Assembly: GCA_034440615.1 (NCBI GenBank)
Contig: JAOTOM010004336.1
Span: 1 to 64,000 of the forward strand
DNA length: 64,000 nucleotides
DNA from: Ashinkailepas kermadecensis
Taxonomy: Eukaryota > Arthropoda > Thecostraca > Neolepadidae
Reading direction: 5' to 3'
Within the stretch, counting starts at the first letter, position 1; each line of letters opens with the position of its first letter. Below, one piece after another: positions 12,476 through 25,399 of this stretch. The notes below the pieces were generated by a model, which saw nothing but the letters and a program-made list of their open reading frames with translations, was not told the DNA's origin and searched no databases. Both the position numbers and the translations under genes were made by a program.

Positions 12476-13312
12476 ATTTTGCACCACTGACATTCATATA
12501 CATCAGGATTCCATCCATATCAGCGTATTTTCATGTTTCTTCCACAAAATATATCCAGCTGAAAAATGTGCTCCAGAAGATATTAAAGGAAATGCCTACT
12601 AGTTCTGTTACTACCGTCCAAGTGTAGAAGTACTGTACCTATCAGTAATTCATAATTTTTCGTGTTTTGTATGTGATGTAAGATGACAGCTAATGGGAAT
12701 TATAAATATTCATCTGGACTATAAATGTAATCTATTCTATACACGGTAGAAGATTGTGAGTAATTGATGTCAGATTGCCGAAGATCGCTTGGGATTTTTC
12801 ACCTTTATGTGCCGAACTCCGGATTGTGTCATTCTTCGCTATCTTCGAGGGAATTTTGTTCATCCTCCGCTGTCTCCGAGCGACTTTGCTATCCGAGCGA
12901 CTTTGCTATCCGAGCGACATACAGGAGTTCCTATGGGAAAGGCGACACTCCTTTTGATGCGCAAAAATTTACTCAGGGCGCCAAGCGACACCCATTTCTG
13001 ATGAAATAGTCGGAGAAAGCATGGAAGGCCGTCAGATCTGCAAAAAGTGGACAATCATGAAAAATCATGTTTCGGAAATTTCATGTTATCCAATCCCGAG
13101 GGACAACCGCCCCTTTCACCACCCAATCCCACCCCCTCCCCATTGGACTCGTACCTGATTGGCGACCAATTTCCCAGAATTGTATCTCGTCGGCGACCAC
13201 CGAAAGGCTTTTTTGAGCCCTGGAAGTGTGCAGCAGCCGCATACATAACAGAATGCATCGGAATTCTTTACACATTTATGTCTTCTTGAAGAAGCATGAG
13301 CAGATGCATAAT
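12476..13312. other. no gene; short 17-bp triplet repeat inside
   Basis: No gene recognised. At about 12,876-12,922 a 17-bp unit TCCGAGCGACTTTGCTA occurs in three copies, the last one partial. A pyrimidine-rich stretch of C runs lies at 13,109-13,143. Confidence 0.5.
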
Positions 13313-13355
13313 CAGATACCTGATCAGATACGTGATCAGATACGTGATCAGATCT
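13313..13355 (+). repeat. 12-bp tandem repeat at the 5' junction of the truncated LINE
   Basis: About three and a half copies of GATCAGATACGT (first copy AATCAGATACCT) precede the LINE fragment that begins about 17 bases downstream. The array may have formed at insertion or predate it. Confidence 0.7.
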
Positions 13356-13371
13356 GAAACAGATGGCATCA

Positions 13372-14317
13372 GATTTGCAGATGATTTGAAGGTCTTTAGG
13401 GCAATAACAGGGCACAATGAGCAGGTCTTGCTGCAGAAAGACTTAGACGAGCTTGTGAAGTGGTCCGAAAAATGGCAAATGAAATTTAATTTTGATAAGT
13501 GCAAAATCATGCATGTAGGTAGGCAGCATATCAAGGCTACATACTTGATGGATGGCCAAGTACTATCTGTGACTCAGCAGGAGAAGGACTTAGGTGTTAT
13601 TTTTAACACAAAATTGGGGGCATCAGAACAGACCAAAGAAGCCAGGAAGAAGGCACTAAGAATGCTTGGGGCAATAAATAGGAATGTATCATACAAAAGT
13701 GAGGAAGTCATCAGGAAGCTTTATTGTGCATATGTCAGGCCACATCTGGAATATTGTGTCCAAGCTTGGTCCCCTAGTTATGAAAAAGATTGTTGGCTTT
13801 TAGAGAGAGTACAAAAGAGGGCAACAAAAATGGTGAATGGTATGGGCAACCTGGCATATGAGGGAAAGATTGAAGAAATTGAATATGTTTTCACTTAGAT
13901 ATAGAAGGCTGAGAGGAGATCTCATCGAGGTCTTTAAATTTGTTCATGGTCAGGAACAGGGTTATCTCAGGGAACTGTTTGAATTTAACAGAAATGATGC
14001 AATTAGAGGTCATCAACTCAAAATTAAAGTTAATCACAGCAGGACAAGGTTAAGACAGTCCTTCTTCACTAACAGGGTAGTAGAACACTGGAACCAGCTG
14101 CCAGAAACCATTGTCAGTAGCAACACACTGAACATCTTTAAGAACAGCATAGACAATCATTATAAGAATAGGGGGCTTGTTTTTCTATATTCCAGGGAGA
14201 GTTGATCAACACATTTGATGGACAACTGGTTCAGTGTACAGAGTGCAACCAAGAAGGGCCCTTGTGGCTCATAGTTGCACTGATCTTTTATGTCTTTATG
14301 TCTTTATGTCTTTATGA
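13372..14317 (+). mobile_element. 5'-truncated CR1-type LINE (3' reverse-transcriptase end)
   Basis: Similarity to the longer LINE downstream begins at the bases encoding the reverse-transcriptase FADD motif (copy 2 position about 19,440) and continues to the common tail. The frame encodes FADDLKVFRAI, then VKWSEKWQMKFNFDKCK, a region ending RPHLEYCVQAWSP, and the C-terminal NRVVEHWNQLPETIV. One extra base near 13,860 splits the frame in two; the second part runs to the stop at 14,203-14,205. The element ends in (TTTATGTC)n at 14,290-14,317, as does copy 2. Abrupt 5' truncation inside the coding region with an intact 3' end is typical of target-primed reverse transcription. Confidence 0.9.
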
Positions 14318-15436
14318 AACAAAGAAAACCAGGTGATACTTTTTTTTTGTAAATCAACCAAATCTCTAGAACACAAAATTAACAATAAAGATAAATACAA
14401 TTTATGTTTGTAAAATTTGGCATAATTAGTATCAGGTTAGGTTAGATTAGGGTGAGCTAAGCCAATCTCAAACCATCCCTAGTGTAAATAGCAATAGGTG
14501 TTTTTTTTTGTGTGAAAATCACAAGTTTCAACTTGCATGAAAACTAAAGCGCATAGAGGAAAACCGATTTCAGACTTGAAATTAGCGTTTAAAAAAATAC
14601 ATAGAATCAGATGAATAATTCCATGCAACAAAAAAAAAATCCCCAGTGTAATTACTGGATTCGCCCTTGCCAAGTGCAATCTTGCGGGCTTCAAATGCTG
14701 AAGTCCGTGTTCGGAATTCAACACACACTTCACTTGCTTTAGCAGCGCAGATACACGTGCTGTATTCCGAACACCGCTGTTCGGTTCTGGGAACACACGG
14801 CACACGTCAAATCGACTCATGTGTTGTTTGCCGGACACTTTTATACCCTAATGAAGATGATGTTTAATTCATTTAAGCCCAATAAAACATGATTGCACAA
14901 AGTCACAAGGCTTCACTGCAGCAACCGGTGTACAAGTTATTAGTAACCGCTAAAGGCGTGACATTCTGAGCTTTCGAAATTGCCGCCCTGCAGTTGACCA
15001 GATCTATAATGCAAGGAAGCATAGTGAGCAGCTGTAGCCAATTTTTAAAAGGAACATCATGTGGTGCGATTCAACTTCCATTGTTCTCCATAATCATCTG
15101 CACACTTCGGACTGCAATCACTGTGAAGCTATAGCTGGGTAACTCCAAACAGATTGCAGGGCAATTGAGGCCGGACGCCTTTGGAAGAGAATGGACGATA
15201 AGTCCAGCATCTATTCTAATGGTAGCCACAACTCGATACAACTTGAGACCTGCATTATTCCTCACGATGCCTCGATAGAATTCCGTATGAATGTCGAGAA
15301 ACTTACTTGGTCCATGACATAAATAAGCAAAATGTAGGCTCTTTCAGCCTAAAAACTGCACGCATTCAAAACATTGAGTCCGATAACTGTCCTTTCGTAA
15401 GGAATCTAACGAGCATGTTCTCAAGCCGTTTTTCAG
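14318..15436. other. no gene recognised
   Basis: AT-rich sequence with a TTAGG-like patch (AGGTTAGGTTAGATTAGGGTG at about 14,434). Short frames on both strands carry no recognisable domain. Confidence 0.4.
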
Positions 15437-15448
15437 TATATATATATA

Positions 15449-15812
<364 letters not shown>

Positions 15813-16319
15813 TGTGAGTAAGTGTGTCTTCGAGTGGCATCAATTGAATGCCATGGGTCATGCTGTGGCATAGCGCCCGCAATATTCCAATGAAGAGTTT
15901 ATTTATATCAAGGTGATCCTGCCAACCGTAACACTCGCGAGCTTATTTATCACTTTGCAACGGTGTATTCCAGAATCACGGAATAGGCACACATATCTAG
16001 CTCATTTCTTAACTTCCTCCTTCATTTCATATCACGAGATACTACCACCTTGTCAATCTTCCCCACCTCGTCTGATATTGAGTAACAACTTGCTTGATTA
16101 TTGAAATGTATTGAATTGCTATTGCTTGATTATTCAACTTCATGAAATTGCTACAGCGCACAGTACACCTGCCATTTTCACTTTTACGGTTGTAAGTTAT
16201 CACATAAATATTTGTTGTTAAGTAGTTATGATTTATTGTTATCAAAGGAATAATGTTTTGGCAACATTTCCGGTCCGGTCCGTATTGATTGACATGAACT
16301 TTGATAGTTGATCCCGGCC
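15813..16319. other. no gene recognised
   Basis: Ordinary AT-rich sequence between the microsatellite and the presumed 5' end of the LINE. CCGGTCCGGTCC-like words appear at 16,270 and 16,315. Confidence 0.4.
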
Positions 16320-16553
16320 CGGCCCGGTTAGCTCAATCGGAGGTTGGTCGGGATCGCAACCAGGAGGTCTGGTGCTAGAATTCGAGAAGGAAGATGTTGT
16401 TCTATCGACGTATTAGCGATCAGACTTGGTGAAGTGTCACATGCGAGCTTCCTTAGCTTATTTACGTATGCTTGAGCACTCGTGTGTATTGATTTCTGCC
16501 CCCTTTCAGATTCAGGGATATCTGAAGAGAGAAGTGTTCCTAGTGAACAGAAG

Positions 16554-17261
16554 ATGTCTAGTTCTAGCTCACAGGAGGGGCAGTGGTTTAAAGTCAGGGG
16601 GTGGAGGATTTGGAGGCGTGAGCCTAAGCAAGGGGGCAGTGAGTGGCAGGTGGTAGGTGGTAGGAGTGGGAGGCAACCTAGTCAAGCAGCTCAACAGGCA
16701 GGTGTAGTAACATCAAATAGGTTCCAGGCATTGGAGGACTGCCCCCAGGATAGCAGCAAGGATAAAGTGCTAGTCGTAGGAGACTCTCGTGTGCGGCATT
16801 TAGATAGGGTATTCTGTAAAGGTCGTAGAGGCAGGAGGTGCATCACCAGGCCTGGGGCCAAGGTCAAAGACCTCGTCCCAGTGGTGGCACAGGCCACCAG
16901 TGAGAACCAATTTAGTGCAGTTGTAGTGCAGGTGGGAGTGAATAACATAGGTCCTGCTAGGAGTGAGGAGCTGCTGCAGGACTACAGGGCCCTTCTGGCC
17001 ACACTGAAGCAAAGCAATACCAGAGTTATTGTGACAGCTATTCTGCCTAGGGCTGGAGTCTCCCCTGAGTGGAGCTCTAGGGCACTGGCAGCCAATGCCA
17101 GGGTAGGTAGGCTCTGCAATGAGTTAGGTTTGACCTTTGTTAACAAGTGGTGCAGGTTTTATGGCTCATGGGACCTCTATCAGAGGGATGGCCTGCACTT
17201 CTCCGAGAAGGGGGTGCAAGTGTTAAGGAACGTATATGAACATGTCCTTCAGGGAAACTAG
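16554..17261 (+). CDS. LINE ORF1 protein with SGNH/GDSL esterase-like domain
   Basis: The frame is open from 16,482; I prefer the ATG at 16,554 (MSSSSSQEGQ), which begins the low-complexity, basic N-terminal region, over the upstream ATG at 16,482. Numbering from the upstream ATG, the esterase-like blocks are KVLVVGDSRV (nucleophile Ser in GDS, residues 100-102), VQVGVNNIG (oxyanion Gly/Asn, about 152-155) and RDGLHFSEKG (Asp and His, about 236-241). This is the usual SGNH hydrolase order. In CR1 elements such an ORF1 is thought to act with the RNA or membranes during retrotransposition; its substrate here is unknown. The frame is intact. The stop is followed by about 200 bp before the ORF2 frame opens. 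Confidence 0.85.
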   Translation: MSSSSSQEGQWFKVRGWRIWRREPKQGGSEWQVVGGRSGRQPSQAAQQAGVVTSNRFQALEDCPQDSSKDKVLVVGDSRVRHLDRVFCKGRRGRRCITRPGAKVKDLVPVVAQATSENQFSAVVVQVGVNNIGPARSEELLQDYRALLATLKQSNTRVIVTAILPRAGVSPEWSSRALAANARVGRLCNELGLTFVNKWCRFYGSWDLYQRDGLHFSEKGVQVLRNVYEHVLQGN

Positions 17262-17458
17262 ATAATGGGGTGGGGAGGGAAGAAGTGGCATTGCCATCTC
17301 AGGGATATGCCAATAGTGACAGCATAGGCAATAGAACCTCACAGTCAGAAAATAGGGACAGCAGTAGATCAAGGGGGCAGAGTGGTAGCTCATCCAGAGA
17401 TGATAGAGCTACTCAACATGAAAAAGCCAAAGAGGGTTAAGGAACTTTTGTTAAGTGT

Positions 17459-18470
17459 ATGATGCTTAATGCTCAGAGCATTCGATCCAAATTTGATGCG
17501 TTCAAGTGTTATGTTGCTGAGGAGAAACCAGATTTTGTTTGCATTACTGAGGCATGGGTCAGTGGGGGATATTTTGGGGATAACTTGCAGGACTATGAGA
17601 TCCAGGGATACAATATGTTTTCATGCAATAGAGGTCCAGCAGTGAAAGGGGATGGTGTAATGCTCTATGTGAATAGCTTATACAGTTCTCAAAAAGTAGC
17701 AGATGGGGTAAAAAATGTGTCTGTGGAGTCCATTTGGCTTGATGTTGCTGTGGGAAAAGGCAACAGCAATAAACTGAGGATAGGAGCTTTGTATCGATCA
17801 GGAACCTTGCCACATTCTCAGCAACTGGAGCTCGATAAGGTGATTTGTGAGGAAATCAGTAGAAACTTTCAGAGGAAATGCCTTATTCTTGGTGACTTTA
17901 ATATAAAAGGATATGAAAATGTTGGTGTTGGCTCCCCATCATGTAAACTGTTTAGGAAATGCCTTGAAGAGGACTTGTTCTTACACCAGTTTGTAACGGA
18001 ACCAACCAGGCAGGGCTCATTCTTGGACCTTGTCTTCTCAGATTTAAGTGATTTAGTTCAAGACTTGATTGTAGGAGAAACTCTGGGAAGAAGTGACCAT
18101 AACATAGTGAGATTCAAGGCACAAGTAGCAGGGACAATCAAGGATAATTTGGCAAAGATCCCAAATTTTAACAGGGCAGACTTTGACTGCATGAGAGAGG
18201 CTTTAAGTGCCATAAAATGGGAAGAAGAATTCTTTGATTTAAATGCCTGTGAAATGTGGGAAAAGTTCAAATCTTACTTGAGGGAAATTCAGATTAGACA
18301 TGTCCCCCAAAAGCAAAGGCGCAAAAGAAGGGTAGGAAAGCCAGCATGGCTTACACCAGATTTGATGAAAGCAATTAAGGCTAAGAAAGATGCATTTACA
18401 GTATTTAAGGAAGCTTCAAATATCGTAAATCTAAGGTCGTATCAAAAAGCTAGAGATGCTGTGAAGCAGA
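17459..18470 (+). pseudogene. LINE ORF2, endonuclease part (frame broken at its end)
   Basis: The frame opens at MMLNAQSIRSKFDAF. It carries the APE-type endonuclease motifs NAQSIRSK (metal-binding Asn), CITEAW (catalytic Glu, about residue 31), LGDFNIKG (Asp/Asn, about 145-148) and GRSDHNIV (Asp-His, about 212-215). This enzyme nicks target DNA to prime reverse transcription. After about 18,470 the reading continues in another frame: a one-base indel between the codons for DAVKQ and the following basic stretch shifts the frame, which then closes at 18,557-18,559. The downstream reverse-transcriptase frame is in register only if that indel is corrected. Confidence 0.88.
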
Positions 18471-20273
18471 AACCAGAGCAGCAAAGCGAGCAAAAGAATT
18501 GGATTTGGCTAGGAACTGTAATGGGGACAGTAAAAAGTTCTTTAGTTTCTACAAGCTAAGTAAAGTTTCAAGCACAATTGGTCCACTGGAAGTAAATGGG
18601 ACTATATTGAGTGAGGATGGTGAGATGGTTGAGGAGCTGAACAAGCAGTTTAAATCAGTGTTTACAGTGGAGGATGTGACTAATCTGCCAACCGTGAACC
18701 ACAGTTCAGTGACAGGTGATCAGACACACGATGTTGATTTCATTGATAGTGATGTTATTTTCAATTATATCAGAAAAATAAAGCCAAACAAGGCAGCAGG
18801 ACCTGATGGAATTTATGCTAGGGTATTGCGGGAAGCTGAAAAGGAACTGGCGATTCCACTTAGTATAATATTTTGTAGATCAGTTTCACAAAATGAAATT
18901 CCAACAGATTGGAAAAGGGCAAATGTAGTTCCTATTTTCAAGAAAGGAGAAAGAGGGAAAGTTGAAAACTATAGGCCAGTAAGCCTCACATCCATAGTCT
19001 GCAAGGTACTCGAATCAATTATCAAGGATAGAATAGTTAGTTTTCTGGAAGGAAACAGATTGATTCAAGATCCTCAACATGGGTTTAGAAAATGGCGATC
19101 GTGTCTTACAACTCTCTTGGACTTTTTGAATTTTGCTACAGAACAATTTGATCAGGGAAATCAGGTTGATGTAGCATATCTGGACTTTAGTAAGGCCTTT
19201 GACAAGGTACCCCATAAACGGTTAATGATGCAGCTTCAGGTCCATGGTATTGCAGGTAGCATCCTAAAATGGATAGAGTTGTGGCTTTCAGATAGACAGC
19301 AGAGAGTGATGCTAAATGGTACAAAGTCATCATGGCAAAATGTTCTTAGTGGAGTCCCCTAGGGGTCGGTACTGGGGCCACTATTGTTTATTATATATGT
19401 GAATAGCATTGAATGTGGCCTAAGCGGTAAGTTTTTGAAATTTGCGGATGATTTGAAGATCTTTAGGGCAATAACAGGGCACAATGAGCAGGTTTTGCTG
19501 CAGAAAGACTTAGACGAACTTGTGAAGTGGTCCGAAAAATGGCAAATGAAGTTTAATTTTGATACATGCAAAGTCATGCATGTAGGTAGGCAACATATGA
19601 AGGCTCCATACTTGATGGGTGGCCAAGTACTATCTGTGACTCAGCAGGAGAAGGACTTAGGTGTTATTTTGAACACAAAATTGGGGGCATCAGAACAGAC
19701 CAAAGAAGCCAGGAAGAATGCACTAAGAATATTTGGGGCAATAAATATGAATGTGTCATACAAAAGTGAGGAGGTCATCAGGAAGCTTTACTGTGCATAT
19801 GTCAGGCCACATTTGGAATACTGTGTCCAAGCTTGGTCCCCTAGTTATGAGAAAGATTGTTGGCTTTTAGAGAGAGAGTACAAAAGAGGGCAACAAAAAT
19901 GGTTAATGGTATAGGCAACCTGGCATATGAGGAAAGATTGAAGAAATTGAATATGTTTTCACTTAGATATAGAAGGCTGAGAGGAGATCTCATGGAGGTT
20001 TTTAAATTTGTTCATGGTCAGGAACAGGGATATCTCAGGGAAATTTTTGAATTTAACAGAAATGATGCAATTAGAGGTCATCAATTCAAAATTAAAGTTA
20101 ATCACAGCAGGACAAGGTTAAGACAGTCTTTCTTCACCAACAGGGTAGTAGAACACTGGAACCAGCTGCCAGGAACCATTGTCAGTAGCAACACACTGAA
20201 CATCTCTAAAAACGGCATAGACAATCATTATAAGAATAGGGGGCTTGTTTTTCTGTATTCAAGGGAGGGTTGA
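18471..20273 (+). pseudogene. LINE ORF2, reverse-transcriptase part (stop and frameshift)
   Basis: The region contains reverse-transcriptase landmarks in order: NKAAGPDGIYARVLREAE, NVVPIFKKGERGKVENYRPV, DVAYLDFSKAFDKVPH (first catalytic Asp), GVP followed by a TAG at 19,360-19,362 where the family has Gln in GVPQGS, then FADDLKIF (19,441-19,464, catalytic DD). A two-base insertion (an extra AG or GA) near 19,876 shifts the frame relative to the upstream truncated copy. The C-terminal part then runs to 20,273. The protein would copy LINE RNA at the nicked target; with these lesions it cannot be made intact. Confidence 0.88.
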
Positions 20274-20378
20274 TCGACAGATTTGGTGGGCAACTGGTTC
20301 AGTGTCCAAAGTGCAACCAAGAAGGGCCCTTGTGGCTCATAGTTGCACTGATCTTTTATGTCTTTTATGTCTTTATGA

Positions 20379-21270
20379 TACAATCCAGGTAATGTGCACA
20401 TGACCGATATGCACGGAGGAGGTTCGACTTCAATGCGCCTTCAACATTTCTCCAAAGACCGAACGACTACTAGCGCTAGTTGAAAAATGCGCCCGCCCCG
20501 CGGTCAGGGAACACATACTTGAGATGTGGCATGCGCTGAGTACTGAATAGAAGCTTATCTATGACATATTGGTCGATGAAGAATGAAGCAGATATGGTGA
20601 GCCCACTTGTCACATCAGCGACCATACTGCCACGTGTTTTGGCACCCCATTCCAACATAAACACTCAGCTAAGTCCACTAATGCTGAGATGATATCCAAC
20701 ACACCAGGCTCACCTAAGAGCGCGCCGGGCGATAACATTCGCAAGCAATTTCCTGCTCAGAGTATAATCATATTTGGACGATTTTGTGACGGAAGTGATA
20801 ACGATCATAGCACACAAAAAAGAAATGTGATCAACGTCTGCCGTTGGCTCAGCACCAGCCGCAGCTCCGACATCGCCTGTTATTCCCAAGTGTGAGATGC
20901 TGTGTGATAACAGGAAGTTAGTTAGTATGTGCCCCAGTTGGGATAACGGTAAATATCCGGTATAGAGTCGGTGTAGAAGTGTGATCTTGTCACCAACCAA
21001 ACCAAGAGCAAATATTTTCATAACATCGAACAGAATGCTTTATATGGCTTGGTCTTCGTCGTTCTATTTGGGGAATCGTTGATAACTATCACGAACAAAG
21101 CAGCATACTTAAGCAAATGCGCAAAATGCACAACACATTTCACTTTGAGAGCATGCGGCTGGGAAGACCGTCCTGTTTGCTTCCTGGCTACCATGTTACT
21201 AGAATATTCCTCACTGATATTCTACCTCCATGCTGACTTTTATTCTCTTCGCTTCTCTACCTGACATTCT
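20379..21270. other. no gene recognised
   Basis: Non-repetitive sequence between the LINE tail and the CT-rich microsatellite. Frames on both strands show no domain. Confidence 0.4.
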
Positions 21271-21274
21271 TTCC

Positions 21275-22008
<734 letters not shown>

Positions 22009-22186
22009 GTCCCTTGTCCTTAGTTTTACTTCCTCATCTCTCAGGCACTGTACCCACTCAGGCCTCTTTATAAATATCGCTATCAATTCCCACTCTTCCT
22101 AGCAATGTACTTGGCATTCTTATGCAGAGAGCTTCACTAACTCGTATTCTACCTTTACGTTGTTCTCTTCCTTCGTTTCTTCCAGG

Positions 22187-22884
<698 letters not shown>

Positions 22885-23645
22885 TATTCACCACCATCGA
22901 TAACCTGTGACCTGAGATGACTGGCCTGTGACCTGCGAGACCACTGGTCTGTGACCTGTGACTTGTGAAGCTGCTGACATGTGGCCTGTGAGACCACTCG
23001 CCAGTGACTTATGAGACCAGTGACCTGTGACGTGTGACATGTGAAGTCGATAATCTTTGGCCTGTTAACTATGATGCCTCTGCCTTGTGATCTGTGAGGC
23101 CGCTGACCTATGACTTGTGCGACCACTGATCTGTGACCTGTGGTCTGTGAGGCTGCTGATCTGCAACTTGTGAGGCCATTGGTCTGTGATCTGTGACCTG
23201 TGACCCGCGTGACCATTGACCTGTGATGTGACCTGTCAGGCTGCTGTCATGCGACCAGTGAGACCACTGACCTGTGACCTGTAAGATCACTGACCTGTGA
23301 CCTGTGAAGTCGTTGACCTGTGACTTGTGAGACCACTGATCTGTGACCTTTGAGATCACCGGCATGTGACCTGTGAACTGTGAGGCTGCTGATCTGTAAC
23401 CTAAGAGGTCACTGACCTGTAAAACTACTGACTTGTGACCTATGAGGTCGCTGACCTGTGAACTTTGAAACCACTGACCTGTAACCTGTGACCTGTGACT
23501 TGTGGATCCCTGACTTGTGAGACCCTGCGAGACCACTGACCTGTGACCTATGGGACTGCTGACTTGTGACCTGTGAGACCACTGACCTGTGACCTGTGAC
23601 CTGTGAAACCACTGACCTGTGACCTGTGGCCTGTGGGCCACTGAC
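22885..23645 (-). repeat. intronic 23-bp minisatellite made of splice-donor-like units
   Basis: The imperfect 23-bp unit on the plus strand has core ACTGACCTGTGACCTGTGAG. On the gene (minus) strand each good unit contains ACAGGTCAGTGG. The array starts exactly at the 5' splice site of the receptor exon at 23,646-23,806, whose junction reads CTACAG|GTCAGTGG. The exact word ACAGGTCAGT occurs eight times on the minus strand by eye, including the true donor. The array is therefore likely to have expanded from the donor itself. Confidence 0.85.
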
Positions 23646-23806
23646 CTGTAGTCTGTAGAATCGGCAGGCAGCTGTCGTATGGTGATCTTGAACTCTGAGG
23701 AGGAGGGCGCCTTCAGCACCTCCTGCAGCCGTACCAGGCCGTCGATGTCCTCGTAGATGACCGTGAAGGTGCGCCAGTTCCAGTGCCGGATCAAGGCCAC
23801 GTACGC
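23646..23806 (-). CDS. kainate-type ionotropic glutamate receptor, ATD exon C (partial gene)
   Basis: This 161-base exon encodes AYVALIRHWNWRTFTVIYED, then DIDGLVRLQEVLKAP, SSSEFKITIRQLPAD and STDYR. It corresponds to the part of the amino-terminal (periplasmic-binding-like) domain that follows LSK of exon B and contains the family pattern W-[KR]-T-[FV]-T-V-[IV]-Y. The acceptor reads TTCTAACCTGCAG|GCG at 23,807 and the donor CTACAG|GTCAGT at 23,645. The exon begins in phase 0, matching exon B, and leaves phase 2. The ATD mediates subunit assembly outside the cell. The frame appears to run on into the minisatellite, but that is read-through of a repeat, not protein. No downstream exon was found in this window. 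Confidence 0.9.
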
Positions 23807-23999
23807 CTGCAGGTTAGAAGATGACTCGGCCGTCAAACGCAGGTTACGGTTGTGGAATCAATGGCTGCACTGGAGTACAACATTTGAGGAAATTGAGACC
23901 AACTAATGCCAGTGTGCCCTGAAAATGAGCTAGAAGTGGGAAATACTCTTTTGTTGAACGAATTCAAAGCAACCTGATTTTTTTATCGCGATTCTTGAT
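23807..23999 (-). other. intron sequence upstream of exon C
   Basis: Non-coding intronic sequence between exon C and the AT tract. TTCTAAC lies just upstream of the acceptor and could serve as a branch site. Confidence 0.5.
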
Positions 24000-24042
24000 A
24001 CATATATATATATATATTTATATACATATATATATATATATT

Positions 24043-24090
<48 letters not shown>

Positions 24091-24104
24091 CATATATATA
24101 TATA

Positions 24105-24180
<76 letters not shown>
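24000..24180. repeat. (AT)n microsatellite with TTTATATACA interruptions
   Basis: The first half is a roughly 35-40 bp repeat of (TA)n with TTTATATACATATA spacers. The second half is uninterrupted (TA)n. Confidence 0.95.
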
Positions 24181-24183
<3 letters not shown>

Positions 24184-24753
24184 TGGAGCGTTCTGACACG
24201 GCGGCGTCGTCGGTGTTGGCCGCGGTTTTTTTTCGCCGATTTCAGCAGCCACAACTGATCCATGGCGGCCAATCTTGAGGATTTTGTTGGCAAGCGACGC
24301 CGAGACATAAGCTCACGTGAGCTCATGCACCAATCGTCGGAAGTGTTTTTGCTTGTTCGTGGTATTTGCAATAAATTGATTATGATGATGATATTGTGGG
24401 AGGAGCCAAAGTTAAAAAAATGAATTTCAAATTAGGAGTGCTCACTACCATCTGTACACAAACCAGCTACGAACATTATAGTTTATACCTTAACTTCTTA
24501 TTGGGATGGATCTAGGGCCAGTCATATGACACCTTTGGGTATGACTACTTACAACATTCTTTATTATTAGTTGTATTGCTTTAATACCGGGTGCTTTGTA
24601 TGCTTATTTATTTGTTTTCCATCTCTTAGCTGGCAGTGCCGCGACTTTACTGTTTATTTTATGGTGTTAGCGTAAGGTGCTTGCAGTCGTTGGGTAAGAG
24701 GAGGGGGCGCTCCTGGTCACCTGATCTTGGGTGGCGGACCTAAAAAAAAATGA

Positions 24754-24791
<38 letters not shown>
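24754..24791 (+). repeat. (GAC)n trinucleotide repeat
   Basis: About twelve GAC units are followed by GCGATTTG. They are preceded by a run of A and ATGATGAC. Confidence 0.95.
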
Positions 24792-24793
<2 letters not shown>

Positions 24794-24826
24794 ATTTGTC
24801 AAACATTATATGCATATATATATATA

Positions 24827-25308
24827 TCTACTATATAAAGGGCGAGTTTTGTTTGGATCTCTCTCCTGATTGGTCGACACACTGACACTTCGACCAATCA
24901 GCGTCGAGTATTCCTGTGACGTCACAACAATATCCGATGTCCGCGATGACTCATATCAATACTCCCTCAGTCGCCGTGTGACAGTGGTGGAGAGTGCATG
25001 TGTCCGTCCGCGAAGTGATGCGACAATGTTAAAACGACAGAAACCAATGCCTAAGGATGATACACCATCTGCGAAACGTAACCAGGGCTCATCGCGAACG
25101 CGAGACTGCTGAGCAACGAGAACAGCGTTTGACTGAGAGACGAGAGGCAGGCTATATTGCGTAAAAAAGAAACACCACAGCAACACAATTGTCGCCTTGC
25201 TGTTGCCCGTGCACGTCATGCGGCCAAACCTGATGATGTACAATACACGTTTACCAGTTTACATGAATTCGTTTTACAACCCGGGCGAAGCCGGGTACGG
25301 GCCACTAG
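24827..25308 (+). mobile_element. non-autonomous Helitron
   Basis: The 5' end TCTACTATATAAAGGGCGAG matches the conserved start of many animal Helitrons. The 3' end shows the diagnostic hairpin ACCCGG-GCGAAG-CCGGGT at 25,279-25,296, then eight bases and a terminal CTAG at 25,305-25,308. It sits between a 5' A (24,826) and a 3' T (25,309), the expected insertion site with no target duplication. Inside, MLKRQKPMPKDD and a Glu/Arg-rich frame (REQRLTERREAG) resemble the start of a Helitron Rep-helicase. The 482-bp element is therefore probably a deletion derivative of an autonomous copy that moves by rolling-circle replication. It may lie in the 3' region of the adjacent LINE relic. Confidence 0.9.
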
Positions 25309-25399
25309 TATACATATAATTATTCCATTGCCGTGGACGATTATAGGGAGTTTGGATGACTTAGGGAGAATTGGAAAGTTGGAGTCACATGAAGGAGAT

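Larger units (their letters stand above)
16320..20378 (+). mobile_element. near full-length CR1-type LINE retrotransposon
   Basis: Two ORFs are recognisable: an ORF1 with an SGNH/GDSL-esterase-like domain, and an ORF2 with an apurinic-type endonuclease followed by reverse transcriptase. The 3' tail is (TTTATGTC)n. Esterase-bearing ORF1 plus this ORF2 layout is known for the CR1 clade of non-LTR retrotransposons. The 5' boundary is inferred. TAGCTCAATCGG at about 16,329 fits the tRNA A-box consensus, but no convincing B-box follows, so a tRNA-like promoter is only a possibility. ORF2 carries two frameshifts and one in-frame stop, so this copy is inactive. A second, 5'-truncated copy lies 5 kb upstream in the same orientation. 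Confidence 0.88.

Noticed and set aside
23108..23836. A 242-codon frame joining receptor exon C to Gln/Ser/His-rich repeats
   Set aside because: The first 53 codons are exon, but the rest lies after a strong splice donor and is minisatellite; treated as intron.
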